Source: Brachionus manjavacas
Taxonomy: Eukaryota; Rotifera; Eurotatoria; Ploima; Brachionidae
Direction of reading: 5' to 3'
Length of the DNA: 64,000 nucleotides
NCBI GenBank assembly: GCA_019054805.1
Contig: JAHQIY010000026.1
Span: 806,001 to 870,000 of the forward strand
Numbering within the stretch: position 1 is the stretch's first letter; the number at the start of each line of letters is the position of its first letter. Below the pieces are notes generated by a model. It was given only the letters and a program-made list of their open reading frames with translations. It made no database searches and had not been told where the DNA came from. This document shows positions 36,001 to 46,962 of this stretch, in pieces. The position numbers were made by a program, and so were the translations under genes.

Positions 36001-38163
36001 CAAATCAGACATCTCGTCATATTCCAAAAATAAGTGAGAATTCTTTTTTTTTCTTCTTGGAACCAATTTTTCAAATTCAAAATCATCTTCGAGCATTCTC
36101 TCGTTGTTTATGAGCTGATTGTCAAAGTCAAGCATGTGAATGGACTTGTCTATTTGTTCCTGGTTGTCGTCTAGTGCAAGTTTTTGCACATGTCTGGACA
36201 CATCACTGGTTGAATCGATGTCAAAAACACCCAGCCATTCCAGCATTGTATAATCTTGGGCGCTTCGCTCTTCAAAATTGTCCATGTGCTGATTGTGGCC
36301 ATCAAATTGTTTCAAGTGCTTGTCTGGGATGTATTTTTTGATTGCGTTGAATGATACTAGGCCATTTTTTGCATCGATTCCATTCAAAAGAGTGTTCAGT
36401 TTTTCTAGTTTTGTTTGCAAGTCAATCAGTTTACTTTTTTCCAATTTTATCGCCTCCATAATACCGCGATCATATTTGTGACTTTTTTTCAAGTTACTAA
36501 GCAAAAATGGATTTAGCTTTTCGTTTTTGCACCGACTTCCAACTCGCACTACACCCTGGTCCAGTTTGCAAACATTGACACAATATTCCAAGAATTGGTC
36601 TAGTGCATGATTTGTGTAGCAAACCATAAGAATGGGACGCTTTTGGTCTCCGGGCAGTTGCCACCAAAGCTTTTTGTTATGGACCAACAATTCAACTAGC
36701 TTGACGCCAATGTAAGTTTTTCCAGTTCCTGGTGGTCCCTGGATCAGCGCCAGTTTGTTTTCCAGAGCAAGCTTGACAGCCTCATATTGAGATTCATCCA
36801 GACCCATTTGTTCGGCATTGGGCCATTTATTCGCACTCAAGATTGAACAATTCTTAGCATACAAGCTCTCATTTGAAAATTCGCACACAGAAAATCCGCT
36901 CATGTCGGTTTTGTGGATTTTTTTGCCATCCACCAAAGGTCTAAAGTCAATAGATGCATTTTTTAGATATTCAGGCCGATGTATTTTGGAATTACGCGCG
37001 TCTACAATATTTTCTCTGAACGGAAAATCCAGCTCAGATGAAAGACCAAATGATGCCAAAGCGTGCAGCACATGTTTGTATGATTCAAAAAAAGCATTGG
37101 TCTCCAGCATCACATAAGTTCTATTCAAAACAGGAAGATTGAATTTTCCACTTGAGTTCATGTCCAAATTGAATTTGATCTGAATTAAGCCTTTGTCAAT
37201 TAGGGCATTTGAGTCCCGATTGCAAACTGTACCAATTATACACTCTTTGGAATAGAAATCCGAACTAAGACAAATTAAAGAACCAAAAATTAGTCTTTTC
37301 GAAAGTTCCCAATTTATTCTCGTTCTACTTGAGCGATCAAGTTGAATGGTGTACACTAGTCCTTGGTCAGTGCACATGTTGTTCGTCATTTTAACATCAA
37401 AATAGACATTCAGAGAGTCAATGCGGCTCAATTTGTGGCGGATTTCATCGCTGAGCCTTTGATTTGCATATATTCTGTTATCTCTGATTATCTCTCCAAA
37501 TCTGCCGATACCAATTCGAAGAGGCTGAAGAAAATCTTCTCTCAATAGCCTGAATTGAGTGTCCAAATAGCTATTTACATTTGGATAAAAGCCGTGAATC
37601 AAGTTTTTGTTCAAAAGAGGCTTTTTGTTTGTGAAAATATCACCAATCACTGGCACTACACTTAGCCGAGTAAAATCATCAGTTTTCTTGCGTTGGCTTG
37701 ACTTGTTGACCAATTTTGCCAGGCCGTAATTGTAATGGTTCAAAAGATCCAAGTTGTTTAGCTCATACTTGACTATAGAATCCAGTTTTTCTACCAATGG
37801 ATACAATTTTTCCAATTTGGCTGAGTTGATTATTAAAATGGAGTGGCATATGTTGATTATGGAACGTGTGAACAAAATAGAGTCACTGTGGTTTGTAATT
37901 TTTTGAGCAAAATAGCCACATATGTATTTGTTCCAAAGATTTGATTGTAGCAATTTGGGGACAAATGCTCGCGCCAAACATTCGGATAGAGAATTTGTCT
38001 TGAGGCAGATTTCAATCAGTTCGATAAATTCTTTAAACGATTTGTGGCCCATTTTAGGCTCGATGAGTGCATCGATATTTAAATTTTGGCTACAAAAAAA
38101 AAGAGCCACCTTTTCCGGTTTTTTGAGACGCAAGTCGTTTAGGATGTGTTGTAAGTTTTTCAT
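33004..38163 (-). CDS. ZNFX1: ZNFX1-type SF1 RNA helicase with NFX1 zinc fingers
   Basis: A 1719-aa protein in a single uninterrupted exon (vertebrate ZNFX1 about 1900 aa). N-terminal helical region, then a UPF1-like superfamily 1 helicase core: Q-motif region MGLDESQYEAVKLAL at about 453, Walker A GPPGTGKT at 476-483, TNHALDQFLE, the DEAD-box equivalent IVEEAAE near 861, GDHAQLRP near 889, QHRMRPEIS near 930, VDNFQGEEND and VALSRARKGFF. From about 1130 to 1470 comes a Cys/His-rich array of NFX1-type fingers (CGHKC, CGHQC, CGHTC repeats), ending in a variant RING-like CxxC stretch (CASCAPVCPKC). ZNFX1 acts in small-RNA inheritance in nematodes and in antiviral dsRNA sensing in mammals. The lack of introns over 5.2 kb is unusual here. 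Confidence 0.95.
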   Translation of the reverse strand: MKNLQHILNDLRLKKPEKVALFFCSQNLNIDALIEPKMGHKSFKEFIELIEICLKTNSLSECLARAFVPKLLQSNLWNKYICGYFAQKITNHSDSILFTRSIINICHSILIINSAKLEKLYPLVEKLDSIVKYELNNLDLLNHYNYGLAKLVNKSSQRKKTDDFTRLSVVPVIGDIFTNKKPLLNKNLIHGFYPNVNSYLDTQFRLLREDFLQPLRIGIGRFGEIIRDNRIYANQRLSDEIRHKLSRIDSLNVYFDVKMTNNMCTDQGLVYTIQLDRSSRTRINWELSKRLIFGSLICLSSDFYSKECIIGTVCNRDSNALIDKGLIQIKFNLDMNSSGKFNLPVLNRTYVMLETNAFFESYKHVLHALASFGLSSELDFPFRENIVDARNSKIHRPEYLKNASIDFRPLVDGKKIHKTDMSGFSVCEFSNESLYAKNCSILSANKWPNAEQMGLDESQYEAVKLALENKLALIQGPPGTGKTYIGVKLVELLVHNKKLWWQLPGDQKRPILMVCYTNHALDQFLEYCVNVCKLDQGVVRVGSRCKNEKLNPFLLSNLKKSHKYDRGIMEAIKLEKSKLIDLQTKLEKLNTLLNGIDAKNGLVSFNAIKKYIPDKHLKQFDGHNQHMDNFEERSAQDYTMLEWLGVFDIDSTSDVSRHVQKLALDDNQEQIDKSIHMLDFDNQLINNERMLEDDFEFEKLVPRRKKKNSHLFLEYDEMSDLAFYFNELSITDCQEDRKFLKKKRKFRPSGDVAVVKEHFQSLHHFNQGRTNFHLDESYNIWRLNINERFALYLTWLEKLRVDKQSELEKLVKEFNQSSSMLQEIRMQKDKSVLENALIIAMTTTGSSRYHKILKDIGPRIVIVEEAAEVFEAHIVSSLSKNCEHLILIGDHAQLRPNPAVYNLAIDFHLDVSLFERLLNNNAKKVMLKTQHRMRPEISLLMEHFYEKKILNHSSVLRFEPIRGVHKNIFFINHSKLESKMSESLSKLNQHEALYLTKLCQYLIKQNYQPNQITVLTMYLGQAGELRNLLRTNNLADIKVSTVDNFQGEENDIILLSLVRSNTIEKIGFLNIHNRVCVALSRARKGFFCIGNLDFIAKHSDKWASIIEHLKQLECVGDGLRLTCSSHPQNDLVAIEPDDFDKRTDGGCFLKCNFGLKCGHCCPNYCHGNVDPEHTNFICQMPCDKINQTCGHKCTRLCYQTEECNSCKFKVEKLVPECGHTISLYCNTEPIKSFCYIPCDFVLKCGHKCPKVCAKHLHKDGHDLNCKSHIEIETPCEHKTKMMVSCGEKKWNYEKLCNRPCGAMLDCGHQCNKLCGECISGRVHKKCDQVIVREMPCGHKSTVECWRRFEPCFKQCLFKCRHKIFEQSCFMPKPMCQKQCSHKCAHFVCDKKCSELCDRPACNEPCDKLLKCGHTCIGVCGEPCPRLCRVCDRTKVTKIFFGSERDEKAKFVLLFDCKHLFESTGLDKWVKAQCASCAPVCPKCRTPIRSTLRYSNLVKQEQEKIEELKKIEYGSAEENSFEQLRLAQQLENYTKFKSPHNQFDFKFISSIFSILNSRPLTRNELIVLDHSFCLFKDLFDFKSRLDSEENTHEIQKLEGLIWNSKKEEPIFYFGEQSFYEILSEIKRANFISKFSTANDFFLSKENDFTNETKQQVSELVDQLNEFFYNSGKQIQADEKIFISEKLNQLEALLFGAESQIVYNPKQVLSTNLNGGFMQNF

Positions 38164-39835
38164 TCTTCAAAATATAAAATTTTTCAATTTTATTGTGTCA
38201 TTAGAGTTTTTATTCAGAGAACAAGAGCTTCTTTTTTATTGTTGAATACAAAAAGCTTTTTTTCAATTCAAAATAACGTTTGGCAGTTCATTTAATTTTT
38301 TATTTTTAACATGATCAGACTAATGTCTTGGTCGCATGTGTTGGATTGATATTTTTAAGTAAAACTTTGAAATAATCGTTTACCAAAAAAAGGATTTTTG
38401 CTTTTGACATGTCCTAATTTTGAATTGTGGGGTCATTTTATTTTTTTGTTTATCATAAAGATTCTGGAAGATGCAAAAGCATATCGACCATCAAAAAATT
38501 AGCAAATAAATTCTTTACAAATTAAGAAAGTTAATTTTGAATTTTTCAGTAATATTGAAATGTTTCAAAGAAGACAATTTATTTTTAAATAAATTTTTAG
38601 TGAAGACAAACAGTACTTAATTTTAGATTTTAACTTTTTTTCCTTAATTAATCGCCAATTTAATTCAAAACTTAAAATAGTGGTGTCACAATCTTTGGTT
38701 TTTATTTAAAGATTTAATTTAACAATTGAGCTTTAAAAAATTAGCAAGTTTAGAATATTCTTTTTTTATTTTTAAAATAAATTGCTCCTTTTGATTTCGG
38801 TCTTGTCTGGAAATTTACCTATTATTAAAAAAGTTGAGCTTAAGTTATTCAATCGATTTAAGAAAATTTTTGAGACAAAAAATTTTGGCGAATTTTTTAT
38901 CAGTAATACAATTAAAATAAAAATAATATTTTGTCTAAATGACTCAAAAATAATTTTCAAAATTTTTACAAAAATTTCACTGTTTTTTTATTTTTTAATC
39001 TTTTAAGATATTTTCTATATTAAAACAATTATTTTATATTTATAATAGTTTATTGTTTTTATTAAGATTTTTCCTATTATAAAAAATTTTAATTTTCCTT
39101 TTGTCCTTTTTTCATTTCAAATGAATAATTTGATTTTTCAATTGTTGATTGTTGATTTTTTAGATTATTTTCACTTTTTTTAACCAAAAATTTTATTTAA
39201 TATACAAGAAATGAACAATTGAACATTTTTGGTCTGCATAATTTTTACTCATTTTCATTTAGTCTTTTTTTCCGATTTACTCTTCAGTTAGCAATTGACT
39301 TTTTTATACATATTTAATTAAACCAAGTGAGTATATTAGATTTGAGCTATTAATTTCAATGTCAAAGTCTCACTTTAACTTTGAAATTTCAAAGTAATGA
39401 AATTTCTTGAAGAATTTAAATATTTTTAGATGAATTATTATAAAACGAAATCACAAGTGCTAAAATTCTGCCAGATTTGGTTGTTATATATTTAATTCTA
39501 TTTAAATTTCTTAATTAATTAATTTTTTAATAAATAATTAATGAAATTGTGATTAAAATGCATGTTTTTAACAAAGAAAAATACAAGATATAGGAATACC
39601 GAAAAAAATATATTTTGATTAATTTAAGTTTATTATTTTAATTATTATTTTTATTGATTTAGATCGTAGGGCATATTTTGTCGCGTTGCGTTAAAAATTT
39701 CAGAAATTTTTATGACGGGTTTGAAGAAAAAAATTTAGCATAAAAATTAAAAAAACAAAATATCAGATATGAAGCTGAGACACGCTTTTGGAACTACATC
39801 AGTACATCTCGTCCATGCTGTAAGATTTTTGATTA

Positions 39836-40075
39836 TGAACGCATGGTCTAATAGCATAACAACGGGTTTAAGTCTGCATAAAATTCTGAAATTATTAATT
39901 TAATGCGCTATCAAGAGTATATTTTAAAACAATTTTTGGTACTGTACCAAATGCATGATTCAAAAAAAAAATTTTATTTTCTATTTTAAAATCAAGTCTT
40001 GATAACGCATTAAATTAAGAATTTTAGAGTTTGATGCAGACCTCAAACTCTGGCTACGCTATGAGACCATGCTCA
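39836..40075. mobile_element. 240-bp foldback element/MITE
   Basis: About 95 bp at the left end reappears inverted at the right end: GCATGGTCTAATAGC versus reversed GCATGGTCTCATAGC, later AATTTAATGCGCTATCAAGA versus AATTTAATGCGTTATCAAGA. The right arm contains a further small hairpin (GAGTTTGA...TCAAACTC). No coding capacity. The arms are about 80 % alike by eye, so the element is moderately old. Superfamily unknown. Confidence 0.75.
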
Positions 40076-40618
40076 TATTATTTTTTCCCATTTAAGCTTC
40101 ATTAGCAATAAAAAGGAAAATTTAATCCAAATATTTGAGCATTTAATTATTAATAAATTTTGTGTTTTAGAATATTAAAAATGGATGAAATTGATTTTAG
40201 GCTATTTAGACTTTTAAAGTTATTTAAATGACCTCTAAAGACGGAAATTTGTTATTTTGTCAGTTTAACTTCAACTAGACCATATAATTTATTTTAATAT
40301 TTTTATTACTAATTTTTGTGACGGGCTTGACTGCGGAACTAAGTTCTATCGTACTTGACTATAACAGATTTCATCCATTTTTAAAATAATTTTTAAATGA
40401 ACATCTGTTTTGTTCTTAATTTAAACCATTAACATTTGATTGATTCTTAATTTCTGATGTTTAACAATATGTCTTGACTTCTTAATGAGTCTGCAGGGCC
40501 TGAGGCATAGGAACTTGGAAGCTTGCAAATTGGATGAAACCATTCAATCCTATTTAATCATTTTCAAGTTTGGAAAATTGTATTAGGTGGTTTTCGAAAG
40601 TAGTTATTCATAGTAATT

Positions 40619-41045
40619 TTAAATTAGTAGTAGTATTAGTAAAGACCGCGAAGCGAGATAACTCGCAGGGATGCCCCTCAAACTTCTCTTCGTGTCTCTC
40701 GGAGCCGACCAATTTGGCTCGTTGTGCCACGTTATGTCATCTTTAATCCTGCTGACTTTGTATAGTTGAATTAAGTCACCACGTTGTCGTCTTGTCTCCA
40801 AAGATGTAAGACCCATCCGCTAAAGTCTGTTCTCGTACTCCATGCCTTTCAAAGCAGTGGGGACTCTCGTTACTCTTCTCTGGGCTTTTTCAAGGGTGAA
40901 AATTGTTCTCAAATCTTTTGGTACGAATGGAGTATACAATTTTGGTTGCTCTATGTTTTATCTTTTTAGTCGATTTCTGTTTGATCTGCAAGCTACTGGA
41001 TCATATGTCATCCGCGTCATTCCGCGTAGCCATGATTTTCAAAAA
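40619..41045 (-). mobile_element. LINE 3' fragment (CR1/L2/Jockey-like ORF2 C-terminus)
   Basis: Translation on the minus strand gives the region after the reverse transcriptase palm of non-LTR retrotransposons: PFVPKDLRTIFTLEKAQRRV, then ALKGMEYENRL, then MGLTSLETRRQRGDLIQLYK. This is the usual thumb and connection motif of CR1/L2/Jockey-type ORF2. One in-frame TAG (40820-40822) breaks it, and the remaining C-terminal part (PNWSAPRDTKRS) is degenerate. The left end runs into ACTACTACTAA repeats, which may be the short tandem tail of the element. It is a dead 5'-truncated copy. Confidence 0.8.
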
Positions 41046-42533
41046 AGTGGGGCGAGCACTCTATTAAAATGATTGAAATGGAGTGTAGGGAGATAACAGG
41101 AAGGTTTTAATAGTTAAAAAAATTGAAACAATCATTTTATTAAAAAAAATATACAATTCACTAATTTAAACTGATACAAATATTTTGGAAAATTTTTAAT
41201 CTTCTATTTTTACTTTTCACAAAAACTTCTAAAAATTTATCAATTTATAAACACATTTTGGACGCATAGTTTTTAAAATAAATTTTGATTTTTTTTATCA
41301 TTAAATTCTTTAAAAATCTAAATAGAATTGTGAGGCGCCGCTCCTCAATACAATATGTTTTTAATTTCAGAATAATGAAAATCCAAAATTTTGTTAATTT
41401 CAATTAGTGCCTTGTGGGCAGTGTAAAAAAACAAAAGTTAAAATAACATTTTATTTGAATTTGAATAAAAAAATAGAAAAAAAAAAGATATGAGAAAAAA
41501 ATGGCCAAGATATTTACCATTTTTTTAAATTTTTGAAACTTCAAATACACAATTTTACGAAAAACGAGTTTACAAATCAACAAAACCAGTATCATGTTTG
41601 AATTCAAGCAGCAATTCTAGGTTTACAAGGTGACAAAACAGCTTCAAGTTGTTATTTTTTTAATTTATGGTACATAACAATAAAATGATTCATCGAAACT
41701 TTAAACGTCCGTATGTCCTCAACGGACCAAAAAGAAATACACAATCTTAATGAGAACGATAAGATCTACAAGAGTGTGAAAAAAAAAGGTTAATTATTCG
41801 ACCATCATTTGAAAATTATTATTCTCTTTCTTATTTTTTTCATGAATAAAAATTTAAAAGTTGTTTACTACTTTCTTGTTCTTTTGAAGCTTAAAAAGAA
41901 AAAATATTTTGTGAAGAAAAAAAAAGCTAAATCGAGACATTTTTTTTATTTATAAAGAAATCTGATCGAGCTAATGCTCCTTCAGAAAAAATTATATTCA
42001 AAAATAAAAATTTAAAATTTAATATATGCAAATAAAGGAAAAGTTATCATTTTTGTCGAAACTTCAACTTTTATATCGTTTATTTAGTTAACAAAGCAAG
42101 GTTTACTTTAGGCGAATTACATTGTTAAGTTTTTTTTGTCGTGAATTCAAATTAAACTTGTTTATTTGTTTGCTTTGCACTAACAAAAGAACAAAAGTAT
42201 AACGAACACAAAAATCGATAAAATATTTTATATTTTTTTAAACGTGTTTTATTCTCTATTTATTATAATTTTTTGGATTCGTACCAAATAATTTCTTCAA
42301 AACATAAAAACAAAGCAAAAACCAAATCAACAAACTCTTTTAGACCGGTCCACCTAGTCTTCCGGCGCTCATAATCAACCCCTTTTTTCAACCAAAAAAG
42401 CTAAATTCATTTTGATTTTAGGTTTATTTTGCTTGCTTAATCAACCAAAATCACTGCATATTCAAAAAGCACATGTACACCTTTGTTGAATAAGCCAGAA
42501 AAGCCCGGTTCATTACTCGGATTACTTTGTATA

Positions 42534-45500
42534 ATGCCAGCTGATGCCGATCTTCTATGCCAGTACTTCATAGCGTCCAATTTGAATTCAAAAAAAATCA
42601 GACAAAATCAGAGCACCAACCTAAGCAAAGTGAAATCAGTGAGCGATACATCGCTGTCCAGCTGTGGTGCTAGCACATTTCTCTTTGGCGAATCGGCCAC
42701 TACCATTGACTTTGTTAAATATGACAAAAACCCAATGGACTATTTAAAACAAAAGTACCAACTTTTGAGCAGCAGCAAACAATCCAAACAATCGCAATCG
42801 CTCAACACTCTAAATTCGCCTGCTAACTCAAATGACAAGTGGCTCGATTTTGAGTGGTGCAAAATCCGCAAGAATGGCATAGGTCTACTTAATCTAGGTA
42901 ATAACTGTTACTTAAACGCTACCCTTCAATGTCTTGCATATACTCCTCCACTAAGTCAATGGCTGGTTGCTAGGCCGCATTCGCCAACTTGCAAATTTCG
43001 TCAGCTAAAAGGCTTTTGTTCTCTGTGCGAAGTTGAACGCATCATTTACGATATATTCAATTCAAATGGATTTGTCAAACCCAATTCACTTTGTTACAAC
43101 ATAAAAAGTAATTTTCATTTTTTTGTTCTTTTTTTTTTTATTTTTTTGTCAAGAAATTTCTGCCGTGTTCGGAGTCGGCACTCAAGAGGACGCGTCGGAA
43201 TTTTTTACAACTCTGCTGGAGAGCATGGCAAAATCGATCAAATTTTCGCTCAACATTCATAGCAAAATAAATTCTCAAAATGGTAAAAAAGTCAGCACCA
43301 TCCTGGATGATATATTTTCGTTTCAATTTAGAAGCAGAAGTAAGTTGACTTTATTTTTATCTAGTGTCTGAAATCGTGAATCAAAAACAACTAAGCATCT
43401 TTTCTTATAAAAATAAAACATAATTTTTTAATATATAAAACCGATTTGTTTGAAAATAATTAGTGCTTGCCGTCAGCAATTATCAATGCTCATGTAAAGA
43501 GGGATAATGTAGCAAGAACGTTTTATTTTATTGAAGTTAATTCTGAAAAATCTTATTAAAAATTTTATTCAAAAGTTTAAAATGTTTTTGTTCTATTTGT
43601 TCTATTCGTTTTCAACGCATTGTAGAAGATTTTAAATCAAACAATTGTGTTGATCTCAAATTTGAGATTAATTGACAATTTTAAGAATGTTATCAAAATC
43701 ATTTTAGAAATTTTGTTCTAGGCAATGTGAATTTCCGTACAAAAATTCCAATGCAAAATTTGATCAGAATTATTTCATTTAGTATTAAAATTTAAAGAAA
43801 ACTTTTAAATAAATATTTGCTTATAATTTGTTTTTTTTTAATCAAATTGTATGTTAACTTATAATTGACAAATAAAATTCTAAAAATCAAAATTATTTAA
43901 GAAGCGATAACGGGATTTTAACATTTAAATAAAATAAATTTGCTAAAAATAATATTTTCATTAATATTTTTTGTAGAATTTAGCGGAACATATTTTGTCT
44001 CATGTTGTTTCATCATCAAAGGTTAAAAAGCTAATTTTTGTCAATTTAAATTAATCAGATATGTATTTATTATTTTAATTTTTGGACGGTTTGTATGAAA
44101 ATTCACAACGCTTTTATTCTACCTTAACATTTAAAATGTTTATTTGAAGTTTTGATTTTAAAATTGCTAATTTTGATTGAAAATTCAATGAAAAAGCTCT
44201 TGAAATTTCGAAATAAAATTCTGAGATTTCCAAGTCAGTTAAAAAAAAGCAGATTTTTCTAAAAAAAATTACATTCTGAACTAAACTCTTCTTCTTTAAT
44301 TAAAAAAAATTATTAATGAAAAATCTTTTTAATACAGTAAAACCTGCGAAAAACGAATTCGTTATTTAGAAATTCGTAGATTAGAGGTTTACATGTTTAG
44401 GGGTTAGAAAAAAAATTGAGGTAAAATTTTAGAATTTTTATTATTAAAAAAAATCAAAAAATTCAAAAAATACAAAAAATAGAAAATTTAAAAACTGTGT
44501 TTTCCTGATTGCATTCAGAACAGTTATTTATGGACAGTAAATGGGAATTCTAATGCATTAAGGATGTCCCACTTTTTTGTTTATTTTATTTTGAATGCAT
44601 GAATAATACCTTGGTCAATTGGCTGTATAGACGACGTACAATTAGCACTAAAAAATTAAATGTTTATATTTTCGTATTTATCAATCTTGTGTCCACTAAA
44701 ATTGTCAAAAAATTAAACATTAATCCTATTTCAAATTTGATTTTTTAATATAAAAAAAAAATTAAAAATATCATTTAATAAAAAAACACTGGAAGTTTGG
44801 CACTAAAACTCAATACTTAAGCATGTTAAAATTTGAAATATAATTACGCAATTATTTCTAAAAATGTAAAATAGAAAAAAAAACTTGCCACATTGAGTCG
44901 ACTTAAGTTTTGTGAAGTAAGAACAACTCTGATTTTGTTCAATGATCATTTTAAAATTATCATTTTTATCAAAAAATAATTAACTAAAAAAATTCTTAAA
45001 ATATTCTCTGAAAAATTAAGAAAGAAAAATGTCCTGGATGTTCTTAATTTTTTTTAATGAAACACTTATGAATATTTGGCGAAAATGATAGAGAAATTGT
45101 TCAAGGAAAAAAGAGAGATATACCATCTAGATCCAACAATGAATGGGACTTGGAATAGGAACTAATTTAAAATAATATAAATTAAGCAAATCTTTAAAAA
45201 GAAATTTTTTCTTAAATAACTGACCATAAATTTGTATTTAGAAAAAAATATCTTTTTTATCTAAAATTATTTAGTATTAAGAAAAAAATGAATTTGAGTT
45301 GTTTAATAACTTAGAAAAAAAAATATTTTAAATAAAAAAATTTCTCTATTTAAGTAAAATGTTATTCCTTTTGTCAGTTTAAACATTATAAAAATCTAAC
45401 TTAAAAAAAACTTAATTTAAAAAGATTTGAGACGATTTCAAACACTACAAAGAAAAGTAAATATTAATTTTTTATAAAAAAAAAAACTAGTAACTTGCTC

Positions 45501-46962
45501 GAATTGTGGTCGAACATCGGACACTATTGAGAATACTAACACATGGCCCATTGATGTCAAGTATGTGCAAGACATTGGCAAGGGCATGCTGCATTTTTTG
45601 CGAGAGGAAGTGCTTGATGGTGAAAATGCTTACAAATGTGAAAAATGTAGCAAAAAAACACGAGCCACCAAAAAGTATTCAATTCGCTCTGCTCCCAACA
45701 TTTTAGTAATTCAATTGAAAAGATTCGATTTTTCCAATGCTGGAAAATTGTCCCATTTTGTCACTTATCCGGACACACTTAACTTGAGCACATTTGTGTC
45801 AGAGACAGAACAAATGAGCCCAAACGAAAAATCCCCACCAAATTTGAACTATAAACTATATGGTGTGCTTGTGCATCAAGGCTATTCTTCCCATTCAGGG
45901 CACTACTATTCATATGTACTTGGCCCAAATGACACCTGGTACAAAGCAGATGATCAACGAGTGAGCACAGTTCAGACTCGAGAAGCTCTCGCTCAACATG
46001 CCTACATACTTTTCTACAGTAAAATAAAAGATTTGGTGCCAGTCGCCGAGCTCGATCAAAACATTCCAATTGTCAGTGAACAAGAAACACCCAGCATTAA
46101 CACATCACCTCAAGTATATGGACCATTTCTTCCTGATAACTTTAAAAAACCGGAGGAAAACACAATTAAAGAGAGCAAAAAGAAAAAAAAGAACTATAAG
46201 ACCATGACAAGAAAACATTTGAAAAAAATAATTGTCAATTTAAAAAAAAAGACTAAAAATGATCCGAAAAATGGCAAATTGAAGCGTAAATTGAAAAGAG
46301 TTAAAAAAGCTCTTAAGGCAAAAAAAGAAAAAGTAGATGATGAAAGTAGAAAACGCAAATCAGACAATGATGGCACTGAATCGAGTCTTTCCATTAGTTC
46401 AATGTCATCATTAAGCTCGACAAGTTCGACCAAAAGTTTCAAGAAATTAAAGACTGAACCAAACGGTTTAGCACTACTGCAACACTATAAATCATCATCT
46501 TCATCGTACTCATCGCTTTCTGCATCACCATCGCCTTCGCCCGAACCCAAACTAGAAGCACCAAGACCAGTTGTATATTCCTACAATGTCAATGGGAAAA
46601 TGCCTCTTTCCAACCAGGAGAATCGCGACAAATGTGAAAAAGAAACAACGGCACACGTGTCCAACCACTTGAAAGATTCACCGCTGTCCAAAGTTAAAGC
46701 TTGGAACAGTACAAATTTCAGTGCAGTAAATTCTGATTTCAAAAGTGAAAACGTCGATTGGGACGAAACTAATGAGGAATATGATAGACCAAAGGAATCA
46801 AAACTAAAATATAATTCGAAAAAGTACCAGTCCCTGTATAGTGGCTTTCATGTTTATACGCACTCGAATGGCGACTACAAAACAAATTCATGGAACCGTA
46901 ATAAAAATGGATTTAACAATTACAACCGGTCCAAAACTTTTAATGTTTTTCATAAGAGATAG
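42534..46962 (+). CDS. Ubiquitin carboxyl-terminal hydrolase, USP36/USP42-like
   Basis: Cysteine deubiquitinase of the USP family, probably nucleolar by analogy with USP36. Three exons (42534-43107, 43154-43339, 45491-46962) join in phase to 743 aa. Cys box: GLLNLGNNCYLNATLQCLAY, with the catalytic Cys after GNN, where GNT is usual. Then GVGTQEDASEFF, the zinc-binding pairs TCSNC and YKCEKC, LVIQLKRFDF, and the His box GVLVHQGYSSHSGHYYSYV, then WYKADDQRV. The C-terminal 250 residues are Lys-rich and Ser-rich (KRKLKRVKKALKAKKEKV), as in the nucleolar tail of USP36. Residues before about 115 are disordered. The frame is open upstream to at least 42483 without another ATG, so an extra leader exon cannot be excluded. 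Intron 2 is 2.15 kb. Confidence 0.92.
43340..45490 (+). other. Intron 2 of the USP36/42-like gene
   Basis: A 2.15-kb intron, much larger than the 46-bp first intron. It carries a Tigger/pogo fragment (44335-44660) and otherwise AT-rich sequence without other recognisable content. Confidence 0.65.
44335..44660 (-). mobile_element. Tigger/pogo DNA transposon remnant
   Basis: On the minus strand 44584-44655 encodes FSANCTSSIQPIDQGIIHAF, the well-known end of the pogo/Tigger DDE domain (family pattern PNTTSLLQPLDQGVI). At 44335 the sequence TA-CAGTAAAACCTGCGAAAAAC is a good pogo/Tigger terminus with the expected TA target site, about 250 bp past the coding remnant. A stop follows AFKIK directly. 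The rest of the transposase and the other end are not visible, so this is a 3'-end fragment of a dead copy. Confidence 0.8.

Larger units (their letters stand above)
38164..42533. other. Gene-poor region, about 4.4 kb
   Basis: AT-rich DNA between ZNFX1 and the USP gene, which are transcribed away from each other. It contains a foldback element (39836-40075) and a LINE fragment (40619-41045). The last 150 bp before 42534 are GC-richer (ACCGGTCCACCTAGTCTTCC) and probably include the USP promoter and 5' UTR. Confidence 0.55.

Noticed and set aside
33142-38245. Many plus-strand ORFs of 60-137 codons across the ZNFX1 gene
   Set aside because: They are shadows of the long minus-strand coding exon, with no independent features.
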